The notes under the pieces are model-generated. The model saw nothing but the letters and a program-made list of their open reading frames with translations, was not told where the DNA came from and ran no database searches. The translations under genes were made by a program, and so were the position numbers. 49,147 bases of DNA from an uncultured Muribaculaceae bacterium. Its GTDB lineage: Bacteria; Bacteroidota; Bacteroidia; Bacteroidales; Muribaculaceae. Below, piece after piece: positions 16,186 to 23,941 of the stretch (position 1 is its first letter; the number at the start of each line of letters is the position of its first letter). Location: positions 1 through 49,147 of the forward strand of contig CAJTOB010000016.1 of assembly GCA_910578035.1 (NCBI GenBank), in the 5' to 3' direction.

Positions 16186-17189
16186 ATCTTATCGTCGAGG
16201 CAAATGTGCCTTTTGTGCGTGGTCTTCTCGACCCCTACGCAAATGTGAAATACCTGAATCCGGAGGAGATTACGCCGGCAGAGGTGCGCGATTGCGACGG
16301 CATGATAATCCGTACGCGCACGCGCTGCGACGAGGGCCTGCTTGTGCGTTCCAAGTGCAAGATGATAGCTACAGCCACTATCGGGCTTGACCACATAAAT
16401 CTCGATTATTGTCGCCGCACCGGCGTGACTGTCGTCAATGCTCCCGGTTGTAATGCCGCTGCGGTGGCCCAGTATGTGATGGCTTCTATAATGCATGTCA
16501 TCAACCGTCCGCTTGCCGACTACACAATTGCCGTAATCGGTGTTGGCCATGTCGGCAGCATTGTAGAGCGTTGGGCTAAGGGCTTCGATATGAAAGTGCT
16601 TCGATATGACTCGCCAAGAGAGCGTGCTGAAGGCGGCGAAGGCTGGGCCGACCTCGAAACCATAGCTCGCGAGGCTGATATAATCACCTTCCATACGCCG
16701 TTGACACGCGAGGGAGCCGACAAGACTTTCCATATGGTCGACGAAGCTTTTATGAGCCGTCTTAGGCGTGCGCCGATAATGATAAACACCGCCCGTGGCG
16801 AGATTTTCGATACCGAGGCAGTGATTGCCGCCAAAGATGCGGGCAAGGTTGGCCCCCTTGTCATTGACTGCTGGGAGAATGAGCCCAGAATCGATACAGG
16901 GCTTTTGGAGCGCACAGCAATTGCAACGCCTCACATAGCCGGCTATTCGCGCGAAGGCAAGATAAGGGCGTCTCAGACAGTTCTCGACGCTATTACTACA
17001 TTTTTTATGCTGCCGCGAGTGACAATAGATGCACCTCTTCCGCCGGCTCCTGCCCGCACAGTGTCGCTAAAAGGACTTATGGACAGTTTTGACCCTATCC
17101 TCGTTTCAAATTCGCTCAAAGCGTCTCCCGAAACTTTCGAGAAGCAGCGCAACGAGTACACCTATCGCTCCGAGGCGCCTGAAGGGTGA
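16167..17189 (+). CDS. pdxB: 4-phosphoerythronate dehydrogenase
   Basis: NAD-dependent oxidation of 4-phosphoerythronate in the DXP-dependent vitamin B6 pathway; cytoplasmic. The start at 16167 (MSKSDINLIVEANVPFVRG) is chosen because the frame upstream, back to 16065, lies inside the membrane-protein gene and has no family similarity. The 340 residues show the D-2-hydroxyacid dehydrogenase pattern: substrate domain with CKMIATATIGLDHINL; Rossmann motif VIGVGHVGS; catalytic Arg in INTARGEIFD; Glu in CWENEP; His in IATPHIAGYS. The PdxB-specific C-terminal signature ends FEKQRNEYTYRSE. It is somewhat shorter than E. coli PdxB (378). Confidence 0.9.
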   Translation: MSKSDINLIVEANVPFVRGLLDPYANVKYLNPEEITPAEVRDCDGMIIRTRTRCDEGLLVRSKCKMIATATIGLDHINLDYCRRTGVTVVNAPGCNAAAVAQYVMASIMHVINRPLADYTIAVIGVGHVGSIVERWAKGFDMKVLRYDSPRERAEGGEGWADLETIAREADIITFHTPLTREGADKTFHMVDEAFMSRLRRAPIMINTARGEIFDTEAVIAAKDAGKVGPLVIDCWENEPRIDTGLLERTAIATPHIAGYSREGKIRASQTVLDAITTFFMLPRVTIDAPLPPAPARTVSLKGLMDSFDPILVSNSLKASPETFEKQRNEYTYRSEAPEG

Positions 17190-17237
17190 TTGCCTCCGAG
17201 CCCGTAAGTGTTGAAAAGTTTTTTACTTTTACGGTAT

Positions 17238-17276
17238 AAAAAATCCCGGGCCGCTTGGCGGCTCGGGATTTTTTTG
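17238..17276. terminator. bidirectional terminator between pdxB and pckA
   Basis: AAATCCCGGGCCGC (17241-17254) pairs with GCGGCTCGGGATTT (17258-17271) with one mismatch. A-rich and T-rich flanks let it serve the two converging genes. Confidence 0.88.
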
Positions 17277-17291
17277 CTGTATTTCTACGAA

Positions 17292-18935
17292 TTAGAGCTG
17301 AGGACCAGCTGCAACGAGTGCCTTGCCGGCTTCGTTGTTTTCGTACTTCTTGAAGTTCTTGATGAAGCGTTCTGCGAGGTCTTTAGCCTTAACAGTCCAT
17401 TCTTCGGCATTTGCGTAGGTGTCGCGGGGATCAAGAATCTTGGGATCTACGCCGGGAAGTTCGGTAGGAATTTCGAAGTCGAAGATGGGGAGCTTCTTGG
17501 TGGGAGCGGTGAGGATAGCGCCGTCGAGGATAGCGTCGATGATGCCGCGGGTATCCTTGATGGAGATACGCTTGCCGGTACCGTTCCAGCCTGTGTTTAC
17601 GAGGTATGCCTTGGCACCGCTCTGCTGCATACGCTTAACGAGTTCTTCAGCGTATTTGGTGGGGTGGAGTTCAAGGAATGCCTGGCCGAAGCAAGCCGAG
17701 AAAGTGGGGGTGGGCTCGGTGATGCCGCGTTCTGTGCCGGCGAGCTTGGCGGTGAAGCCGCTGAGGAAGTAGTACTTGGTCTGCTCGGGGGTAAGAATGC
17801 TTACGGGAGGAAGTACACCAAATGCGTCGGCGCTGAGGAAGATAACGTTCTTCGCAGCGGGGCCGTGGCTGATGGGCTTCACGATTTTCTCGATGAAGTC
17901 GATGGGGTAGCTTACGCGGGTGTTTTCGGTCACGCTCTTGTCTGCGAAGTCGATTTTGCCTTCTGCGTCAACAGTAACGTTTTCGAGGAGGGCGTTGCGA
18001 CGGATAGCGTTGTAGATATCGGGTTCGCTTTCCTTGTCGAGGTTGATAACCTTGGCATAGCAGCCGCCTTCGAAGTTGAATACGCCGCTGTCGTCCCAAC
18101 CGTGTTCGTCGTCACCGATGAGGAGACGTTTGGGGTCGGTCGAGAGGGTGGTCTTGCCTGTGCCGGAGAGACCGAAGAAGATAGCGGTGTTTTCGCCGTT
18201 CATGTCGGTGTTGGCAGAGCAGTGCATGGAAGCGATGCCCTTGAGGGGGAGGAAGTAGTTCATCATCGAGAACATACCCTTCTTCATTTCGCCGCCGTAC
18301 CATGTGTTGATGATAACCTGTTCGCGCGAAGTGATGTTGAAGACAACTGCAGTTTCGCTGTTGAGGCCGAGTTCCTTGTAGTTGGTAAGTTTGGCCTTCG
18401 ATGCGTTGTAGACAATGAAGTCGGGGGTGAAGTCTTCGAGTTCTTCAGCGGTGGGGCGGATGAACATGTTGGTCACGAAGTGAGCCTGCCATGCAACTTC
18501 CATGATGAAACGCACAGCCATGCGGGTGTCCTTGTTGGCGCCGCAGAAACCGTCGACAACATAGAGTTTCTTGTTAGAGAGCTCTTTAACGGCGAGTTCC
18601 TTGCATGCTGTCCAAGCTTCTTCGCTGGCCTGCTTGTTATCGTTGGGGTATTCGGGAGTTGTCCACCAAACGGTGTCTTTCGATTTTTCGTCAAGGACGA
18701 TGAATTTGTCTTTGGGCGAACGGCCGGTGTAAACGCCGGTCATTACGTCTACAGCGCCGAGTTCGGTTACAGCGCCTTTTTCGAAGCCTTCGAGGGTGGG
18801 GAGGGTTTCCTGTTCGAAGAGTTCTTCGTAGGTGGGGTTGTACACTACTTCGGTAGTGCCGTCGATGCCGTACTTAGCGAGGTCGGCTTTGATGCCGGCG
18901 ATACGGGCTTTCTTGATTTCTTCAATCTTGCTCAT
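17292..18935 (-). CDS. pckA: ATP-dependent phosphoenolpyruvate carboxykinase
   Basis: Interconverts oxaloacetate and PEP. In fermentative Bacteroidota it runs mainly as CO2 fixation to oxaloacetate on the way to succinate. The 547 residues match the ATP-type enzyme (~540). Visible motifs are the substrate site GVYTGRSPKDKFIV (~67-80), the P-loop GLSGTGKTT (255-263), and the metal site around IGDDEHGWDD (~274-283). Monocistronic, with a possible -7 box at 19031. Its strong codon bias (mostly one codon per residue) fits high expression. The bias also leaves a 591-codon frame open on the other strand, which is not a gene. Confidence 0.97.
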   Translation of the reverse strand: MSKIEEIKKARIAGIKADLAKYGIDGTTEVVYNPTYEELFEQETLPTLEGFEKGAVTELGAVDVMTGVYTGRSPKDKFIVLDEKSKDTVWWTTPEYPNDNKQASEEAWTACKELAVKELSNKKLYVVDGFCGANKDTRMAVRFIMEVAWQAHFVTNMFIRPTAEELEDFTPDFIVYNASKAKLTNYKELGLNSETAVVFNITSREQVIINTWYGGEMKKGMFSMMNYFLPLKGIASMHCSANTDMNGENTAIFFGLSGTGKTTLSTDPKRLLIGDDEHGWDDSGVFNFEGGCYAKVINLDKESEPDIYNAIRRNALLENVTVDAEGKIDFADKSVTENTRVSYPIDFIEKIVKPISHGPAAKNVIFLSADAFGVLPPVSILTPEQTKYYFLSGFTAKLAGTERGITEPTPTFSACFGQAFLELHPTKYAEELVKRMQQSGAKAYLVNTGWNGTGKRISIKDTRGIIDAILDGAILTAPTKKLPIFDFEIPTELPGVDPKILDPRDTYANAEEWTVKAKDLAERFIKNFKKYENNEAGKALVAAGPQL

Positions 18936-19030
18936 TGTGATTTGCTTGAAAAAATATGGGTAATTGTGTTTTTTGTTTCGTAGTTATGCGGGCTATGACC
19001 ATGTATGGCCTGACCCTTGTGTACCGGGTG

Positions 19031-19038
19031 CAAAGGTA
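19031..19038 (-). promoter_or_regulatory. possible -7 box of pckA
   Basis: TACCTTTG on the minus strand, about 95 bases before the pckA ATG. No clear TTTG at the right spacing. The rest of 18936-19190 has no gene. Confidence 0.4.
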
Positions 19039-19190
19039 CGAAAAAAATTGGTATTGAGAGGCTCGTTAGCAAAAATTATGGAAAAATTTCCTTAAATGGC
19101 CAATTACGTATCTCTTTGCGAGTGTAATAACTCGAAAACAGGCTCCAAAGTTTTGATATTTAATATTTTTAAGAACGTCGGTCTGTCAGC

Positions 19191-21209
19191 TCAACCGCTT
19201 GTACGCCTATCTGCTGAATCACGGCCGTAGAGTTGTTTTGCGATGGTTTCGAAATCATTGTCGGAAAAACGAATGGTATCTTTATAATAGTCGAATCCGC
19301 AGAATCCGCTTGCGCATGCACGCAAATCTGTTGATGAGAAAGCGTGCCAAATGTGCTTTTCGCTGAACTTAGTCACATGCACTTCGTCTTCTTTCAGGAG
19401 GTCTTCGGAGATTTTGCGGATTAAAGCTTTGCCGTATTTCTTTTCTGCGGTTCTATACAGATATTTGTATAATGAGCTTTTATCTGGAAATGAGCACAAA
19501 GTCTCAATTTTGGAATCCAATAGTTCGAACGACCCGAAGACAATCAGTTCATTCAGAATTATCTTGAGAATAGCCGGTGTCAAAGGCTGTTTTGCGGCAA
19601 GAATTTTATCGATTTGTTCTTCTGTAGCTTTTTTGCCGAATGAGCCGAGATATTTGATTATGAAATTTCGATAGAACGTGATGTCGTGTGCAAATTCAGA
19701 TAAGATATGAATGTCGGGGTTAATGTTGTAGTCTGTTCTTGAATCAGATGGAGATATTACAATGATTTTTAAGTCGGGTTTGAGTTTTTTAGCGGTGGCT
19801 GATAGTTGTGATATGAGTGAAATGTCTGCAGGAGCTCTGAAAATCAGGATATCTATACTGTTATCATTGTAGATAGTCTCTGCCATTATTTTCCCGATGT
19901 TGTGGCTGTCGCTGAATTTGTTGTCGGCTATTGCCAGAACTTGGTCGGAGACTTTATAAGCACAGTCAAGTGCGGCGGCAAATTTACCTATGCCCTTTTC
20001 GCCCGAAATGATAATTGTGTTTTTGTCTGATTCTCTGAGGAAGTCCTCTATAGGCCCGCTTGCATTGCTGTCTTCGAGATAGAAATGTCGGAGGGGGTAT
20101 GTGAGGCTTGCAAGTTTTCTCAATTCTGAATCTGAGGTATTATCTTCAGTTATAGGATAATATTTGTTGAGTAAATTTCGTATATAACTTTCGACTAATC
20201 TTTCAAGTTCGTCAATTTCGGAAAACTCCTTGTAGTTAAAGGCGCCACTGTCCATAATCCATCTTTGCAGAAACTCCTGGCAGTCGTTTTGTGTAAGAGA
20301 CAGGGGATTGATGAAGATAATGGCATCGTCGGAATAAGGCCGCCATTCGACTCCATATTTTAGCTCAAGTTCGGTAGCGCTTAGCCCCTCTTCGAGCGCT
20401 TGTGAAATAAGTGGCGATTTTGTAGCCAGCAGGGTGTCCTTACCATAGTCTTTGTGGTCGGGAGTCCAACCGTACTTACCACCGATTATTCCTATGAAGA
20501 AAGGCGATGCTTTGTCAATTTCGTCGAGACATATGCCGAGCACTTTGCCTGATTGCGACTCTTCTTCGGTAATGCCCCAGCGCAAATCGATAGGTATTAG
20601 CCTTACTTGTCTCTCGTCGGCTTCTCGTTGCATGAGGGGAAATATTTTGCACATGATTACATCGCGTATTTTCTGCATGTCTCTGAATGTTGATGATATG
20701 AAAATACGCATTTCCCTTTTCGTCGGGTCGAACTCACCCAGAGGGATACATGGCTCCATGCGGCTTGAAGTCTTAGGCATGGCTCTGGCGAGTTTATATG
20801 TAAGTTGCTGGAATATTATATAAATGAGCGAGAGTATTCCAATGGAAAGGAAGGTATGTTTTGCTATACGATAGGAGGTGTAGTAATTGTTTCCCTGGCC
20901 TGAGGCAACTACAAGCCGGCCGTGGTCGAAAATGCTCAGGAATAAGTTTTCTATATAAATTAGACCATGAAATATTCCCGACAGAATGCCATAATCTTCG
21001 GAATGGCGAATCGGGAAAAGCAGAGCGAGGATGAAGGGATACAGAGTATAACCGAATATGATTACGATTAAAGCAAAACACAAGACTTCTCTGAAAATCC
21101 GTTTACGCTCTTGTGGCTCTATGCTGCTTAGCCTGATTTGCCGGAAATCAGAGACGATGGGTTTAAAGGTAGTACGGTTGCCCTTGTTCATTGATTCAAG
21201 ATTTGCCAT
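19191..21209 (-). CDS. membrane-anchored DUF4062 / degenerate STAND-like protein (TEP1/NPHP3-related)
   Basis: The 672 residues start with hydrophobic segments at ~40-64, ~77-95 and ~118-139. DUF4062 follows, from RIFISSTFRDM (168-178) through IDLRWGITEEES (~207-218), CLDEIDKASPFFIGIIGGKYGW and ATELELKYG. That pattern is shared with the N-terminal module of eukaryotic TEP1, NPHP3 and NWD proteins. A STAND/NACHT-like region begins near 395, but the P-loop reads GEKGIGKF with Phe where Ser/Thr should be. The Walker B position (DILIFRAPADI, ~453-463) lacks the acidic pair. AILKIILNELIVFGSFE (~546-562) matches the post-ATPase helical region of those proteins. No WD40 or TPR follows. The start overlaps lpxB by 14 bases (alternative Met at 21191). 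The gene is AT-richer than its neighbours. Function unknown; a signalling or defence role would be inference. Confidence 0.75.
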   Translation of the reverse strand: MANLESMNKGNRTTFKPIVSDFRQIRLSSIEPQERKRIFREVLCFALIVIIFGYTLYPFILALLFPIRHSEDYGILSGIFHGLIYIENLFLSIFDHGRLVVASGQGNNYYTSYRIAKHTFLSIGILSLIYIIFQQLTYKLARAMPKTSSRMEPCIPLGEFDPTKREMRIFISSTFRDMQKIRDVIMCKIFPLMQREADERQVRLIPIDLRWGITEEESQSGKVLGICLDEIDKASPFFIGIIGGKYGWTPDHKDYGKDTLLATKSPLISQALEEGLSATELELKYGVEWRPYSDDAIIFINPLSLTQNDCQEFLQRWIMDSGAFNYKEFSEIDELERLVESYIRNLLNKYYPITEDNTSDSELRKLASLTYPLRHFYLEDSNASGPIEDFLRESDKNTIIISGEKGIGKFAAALDCAYKVSDQVLAIADNKFSDSHNIGKIMAETIYNDNSIDILIFRAPADISLISQLSATAKKLKPDLKIIVISPSDSRTDYNINPDIHILSEFAHDITFYRNFIIKYLGSFGKKATEEQIDKILAAKQPLTPAILKIILNELIVFGSFELLDSKIETLCSFPDKSSLYKYLYRTAEKKYGKALIRKISEDLLKEDEVHVTKFSEKHIWHAFSSTDLRACASGFCGFDYYKDTIRFSDNDFETIAKQLYGRDSADRRTSG

Positions 21210-22335
21210 GCAACAGCCTGATGATGGCTTTGGCGGTGTTGGCCGGGGCATCGGCGGTGCCGAGGGTGGTGCGCATGGCGGCGTAGCCTTCGAGCTGGGC
21301 TTTGCGCGCCGCCGAGTCTGGCTGCAAGAGTGGTGCGAGAGCCTTGACCGTGTTGGCTGCGGTGCAGTTGTGTAGGAGTAGCTCGGGTATGATTTCGTGG
21401 CCGACGATGAGATTGGGCAGCGATACATGCTTTATGTCGAGGATTGCGCTCATGATGTCGTATGACAGCTTGGAGCCGTTGGCCCGGTATAACACAACCT
21501 GAGGCACTCCGGCAAGTGCTGTTTCGAGAGTGGCAGTGCCGGAGGTGACAAGAGCCGCGTGACAGTGAGCCAGAATAGAGGTGGCATGTTCGGCACGGAG
21601 TATCGGTATTGTGCCGGCGCCCGAAGCAGCGTAGAGGGCATCAAGTGTGCTCGGTGCTCCTATTATCACGGGCTGTGTTTCAGGAAATTGTTCTATGGCC
21701 TCGCGCATTATTGCGAGATTGTTGCGTATTTCGCTACGGCGGCTTCCCGGCATCAGCGCTATAAGGGGCTTGTCGGACAGATGGCATGACTTGAGAAAGC
21801 TCTCGCGCGAAGATAGGCGCCCAAGCTCCGCGTCAACTTCGCCTACCGATGGATTGCCTACATATACAGCCCGTGCATTATGAGCCTTATAGAAATCAGG
21901 CTCGAACGGGAGAATTGAGAAAACCATTCGCACATCGCGCCTGATGTCGCGCACGCGCCATTTTTTCCAGGCCCATATCTTTGGAGATATATAGTAGAAG
22001 ACCGGAATGCCAAGTTTTCGTGCGAAAGCTGCCATCTTGAGATTGAACGACGGATAGTCGATAAGAATGAGGCAGTCGGGCGACGCTATTTCGATTGCCT
22101 CTTTGGTGGCTGTCATGTTGGCAGAAATAGTGCGGAGATTGCGCAGAACCTCGCTGAAGCCCATGAAGGCCATTTTATTGCAGTGTACGACCGGCTTAGA
22201 GCCTGCGGCTTCGGCCATCTTGTCGCCACCGAGGAAGGTTACGATTGCCTCGGGGTCGCGGGCTTTGAGGGCTTCGATGAGGAAAGAGCCGTGGAGGTCG
22301 CCGGAGGCTTCGCCGGCTATGAGGAAGTAGTGCAT
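21196..22335 (-). CDS. lpxB: lipid-A-disaccharide synthase
   Basis: Glycosyltransferase (GT19) that condenses UDP-2,3-diacylglucosamine with lipid X in lipid A synthesis; peripheral on the inner membrane. The 379 residues match E. coli LpxB (382). The N-terminus MHYFLIAGEASGDLHGS is the diagnostic motif. FYYISPKIWAWKKWRV (~114-129), LLPGSR-like LMPGSRRSEI (~194-203) and TSGTATLETALAGVPQVVLY (~262-281) are conserved. It starts in a TAATG overlap with tadA and ends inside the start of the DUF4062 gene. Confidence 0.96.
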   Translation of the reverse strand: MHYFLIAGEASGDLHGSFLIEALKARDPEAIVTFLGGDKMAEAAGSKPVVHCNKMAFMGFSEVLRNLRTISANMTATKEAIEIASPDCLILIDYPSFNLKMAAFARKLGIPVFYYISPKIWAWKKWRVRDIRRDVRMVFSILPFEPDFYKAHNARAVYVGNPSVGEVDAELGRLSSRESFLKSCHLSDKPLIALMPGSRRSEIRNNLAIMREAIEQFPETQPVIIGAPSTLDALYAASGAGTIPILRAEHATSILAHCHAALVTSGTATLETALAGVPQVVLYRANGSKLSYDIMSAILDIKHVSLPNLIVGHEIIPELLLHNCTAANTVKALAPLLQPDSAARKAQLEGYAAMRTTLGTADAPANTAKAIIRLLHGKS

Positions 22336-22784
22336 TATTTCTTGCGTTTGTTGCGGAAAAAGGATTGCATCAGTTCAGCACATTCGGCTTCGCGGACGCC
22401 GGTGATGACTTCGGCGCGGGGGTGGAAGGGCGTGGTGCCCGGGCGGAGAATTGTGGAGTAGCCGCGTTTCGTATCGGGAGCGCCTATGACAATGCGCCCA
22501 AGCTGGCTCCAGCCGATGGCGCCGGCGCACATGGGGCAAGGCTCGACGGTGACATATAGCGTGGCAGCCGGAAGATATTTCCCGCCGAGAGTGCGGGCCG
22601 CAGCAGTGATGGCAAGCATTTCGGCGTGAGCGGTAACGTCGTCGAGGCGTTCGGTCTGGTTGTGGCCGCGGCCTATCACACGACCGCCTGCTACAACGAC
22701 TGCTCCGACCGGGATTTCCCCTTCGGACGCCGCCGCGCGTGCTTCGGCAAGTGCGAGCCCCATATAATAATTGTCGTCCAGCAT
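22335..22784 (-). CDS. tadA: tRNA-specific adenosine deaminase
   Basis: Zinc deaminase converting A34 to inosine in tRNA-Arg(ACG); cytoplasmic. The 149 residues contain the zinc and proton-shuttle motif HAE (His53, Glu55) and PCPMC (Cys83, Cys86), and the substrate loop ends in the family pattern FFRNKRKK. Related nucleobase deaminases such as guanine deaminase have similar cores; the GAPDTKRGYS segment and length favour TadA. Both ends overlap the neighbours as TAATG, so it is translationally coupled between rnz and lpxB. Confidence 0.88.
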   Translation of the reverse strand: MLDDNYYMGLALAEARAAASEGEIPVGAVVVAGGRVIGRGHNQTERLDDVTAHAEMLAITAAARTLGGKYLPAATLYVTVEPCPMCAGAIGWSQLGRIVIGAPDTKRGYSTILRPGTTPFHPRAEVITGVREAECAELMQSFFRNKRKK

Positions 22785-23698
22785 TATAGATTTAAGACAA
22801 GCCCTTCGTTGGCTGCTATTACATTTTTGAATTCTTCGGAAGCTTCGGCTACAAGAACCGCCGGATTTTCAACCGTCTTTGAATAGTGACCGATGACGAG
22901 CTTTCCGGCGCCGGCCATTTCGGCGATGCGGGCTGCCTGTCGAGCCGTGGAGTGTCCGCGTGGTTTTGCCTTTGCTTCCATGTTGTCGCCATATGTGGCT
23001 TCGTGGTATAGCACATCTACTCCCCGCACGGCCTCGGCCACACGCGGGTCGTATGTCGTGTCGGAACAATAAGCATAGCTCATGGCCCTGTCGGGGTCTT
23101 TGGTGAGCAGACTGTTGGCTATCACGCGGCCGTCGGGCAACTCGAGGTCTGCGCCATCTCGGAGACTCTCCATCGCATAGTGGGGAACACTATAGAATTT
23201 TGCCGCTTCGCCGTTGATATGGCGTTTTTTAGGCTTTTCCCTGAATATATAGCCGACGCACGGCACCCGGTGATAAAGCGGGAAGGCTTCGACCTCAAGC
23301 TGGGAGTCGGAGTAGACAATACCCGGATTTTTCGGGTCTATAATGTCGAATTTCAGAGTGTAAGGGCGGTCGCGGCATACGAGGTCGAGAATATTTCGTA
23401 TCAAGGCGGCGCCTTCGGCAAAGGTATGTATGGTTACGGTTCCTCCGACATCGTGAAGTGCCATGGTCGACAGCAGCCCCGGTAGCCCGAGGAAATGGTC
23501 GCCGTGCAGATGAGACAGGAATATGTGAGATATCTTTGCAAAAGAACATCCGTAGCGGCGCAGCTGTAGCTGTGTGCCCTCGCCGCAGTCTATCAGCATT
23601 GCCTGTTGGCGGTATGTCACCAGCTGTGCGCTGGGGTTGTGGCGCAGGGTCGGAGTCGCCGAGCCGCAGCCGAGTATTGTAACGGAGAAATACGACAT
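22784..23698 (-). CDS. rnz: ribonuclease Z
   Basis: Zinc metallo-beta-lactamase-fold endonuclease that trims tRNA 3' ends. The 304 residues match the short-form RNase Z. The start MSYFSVTILGCGSATPT is typical, and the metal motif SHLHGDHFLGLPGLL supplies His63, His65, Asp67 and His68. Further ligands are in the CSDTTYD and GHSTARQAARIAEMAG regions, and GHYSK carries the last histidine. First gene of the rnz-tadA-lpxB-DUF4062 string. Confidence 0.95.
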   Translation of the reverse strand: MSYFSVTILGCGSATPTLRHNPSAQLVTYRQQAMLIDCGEGTQLQLRRYGCSFAKISHIFLSHLHGDHFLGLPGLLSTMALHDVGGTVTIHTFAEGAALIRNILDLVCRDRPYTLKFDIIDPKNPGIVYSDSQLEVEAFPLYHRVPCVGYIFREKPKKRHINGEAAKFYSVPHYAMESLRDGADLELPDGRVIANSLLTKDPDRAMSYAYCSDTTYDPRVAEAVRGVDVLYHEATYGDNMEAKAKPRGHSTARQAARIAEMAGAGKLVIGHYSKTVENPAVLVAEASEEFKNVIAANEGLVLNL

Positions 23699-23702
23699 AG
23701 TG

Positions 23703-23736
23703 CAAATATAAGCAAAATTGACGGCTTAAATGCAAA
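23703..23736 (-). promoter_or_regulatory. possible promoter of the rnz operon (leaderless)
   Basis: On the minus strand TTTG (23733-23736), 22 bases, then TATATTTG (23703-23710), ending four bases before the rnz ATG. If real, the transcript would start at or next to the ATG. Confidence 0.45.
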
Positions 23737-23874
23737 AGAGTAATAAAAAACGGCTTTCAGGACTATTTCGGTGCAACATTTGGGCTCTGTGGAGCGTATA
23801 ATAGTCAGCAACAGCAGAAAGAAGTAAAGTATTGAATTAGTTTTTTCATAGGATTAGATTTTTAAGGTTTAGAA

Positions 23875-23915
23875 GCTGCGCGGCAATCGTGAGACTGCCG
23901 CGCAGCGTATTTTTC
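23875..23915 (+). terminator. orphan intrinsic terminator-like hairpin
   Basis: GCTGCGCGGCA (23875-23885) pairs perfectly with TGCCGCGCAGC (23896-23906), followed by GTATTTTTC. No plus-strand gene precedes it: 23699-23874 lies between the divergent rnz and regulator genes. It may end an unannotated small RNA or insulate the regulator promoter. Confidence 0.65.
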
Positions 23916-23927
23916 GGAATTTTTTTC

Positions 23928-23935
23928 GTATGTTT
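23928..23935 (+). promoter_or_regulatory. possible -7 box of the PUL regulator gene
   Basis: TATGTTTG matches TAnnTTTG and ends six bases before the ATG at 23942. It overlaps an upstream in-frame ATG (23930), which argues for the later start. No TTTG at the expected upstream distance. Confidence 0.4.
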
Positions 23936-23941
23936 GCGGAT

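Noticed and set aside
17208..18983. 591-codon open frame on the plus strand opposite pckA
   Set aside because: It mirrors pckA, whose very biased codon use removes stops from the opposite frame. The product is Gly/Val/Glu/Phe-rich without any family pattern, and pckA itself is unmistakable.
21210..21428. N-terminal extension of the DUF4062 protein by 73 residues
   Set aside because: The extension lies wholly inside lpxB, in another frame, and is Ser/Pro/Arg-rich without hydrophobic or conserved pattern. Met at 21209 (or 21191) fits gene packing.
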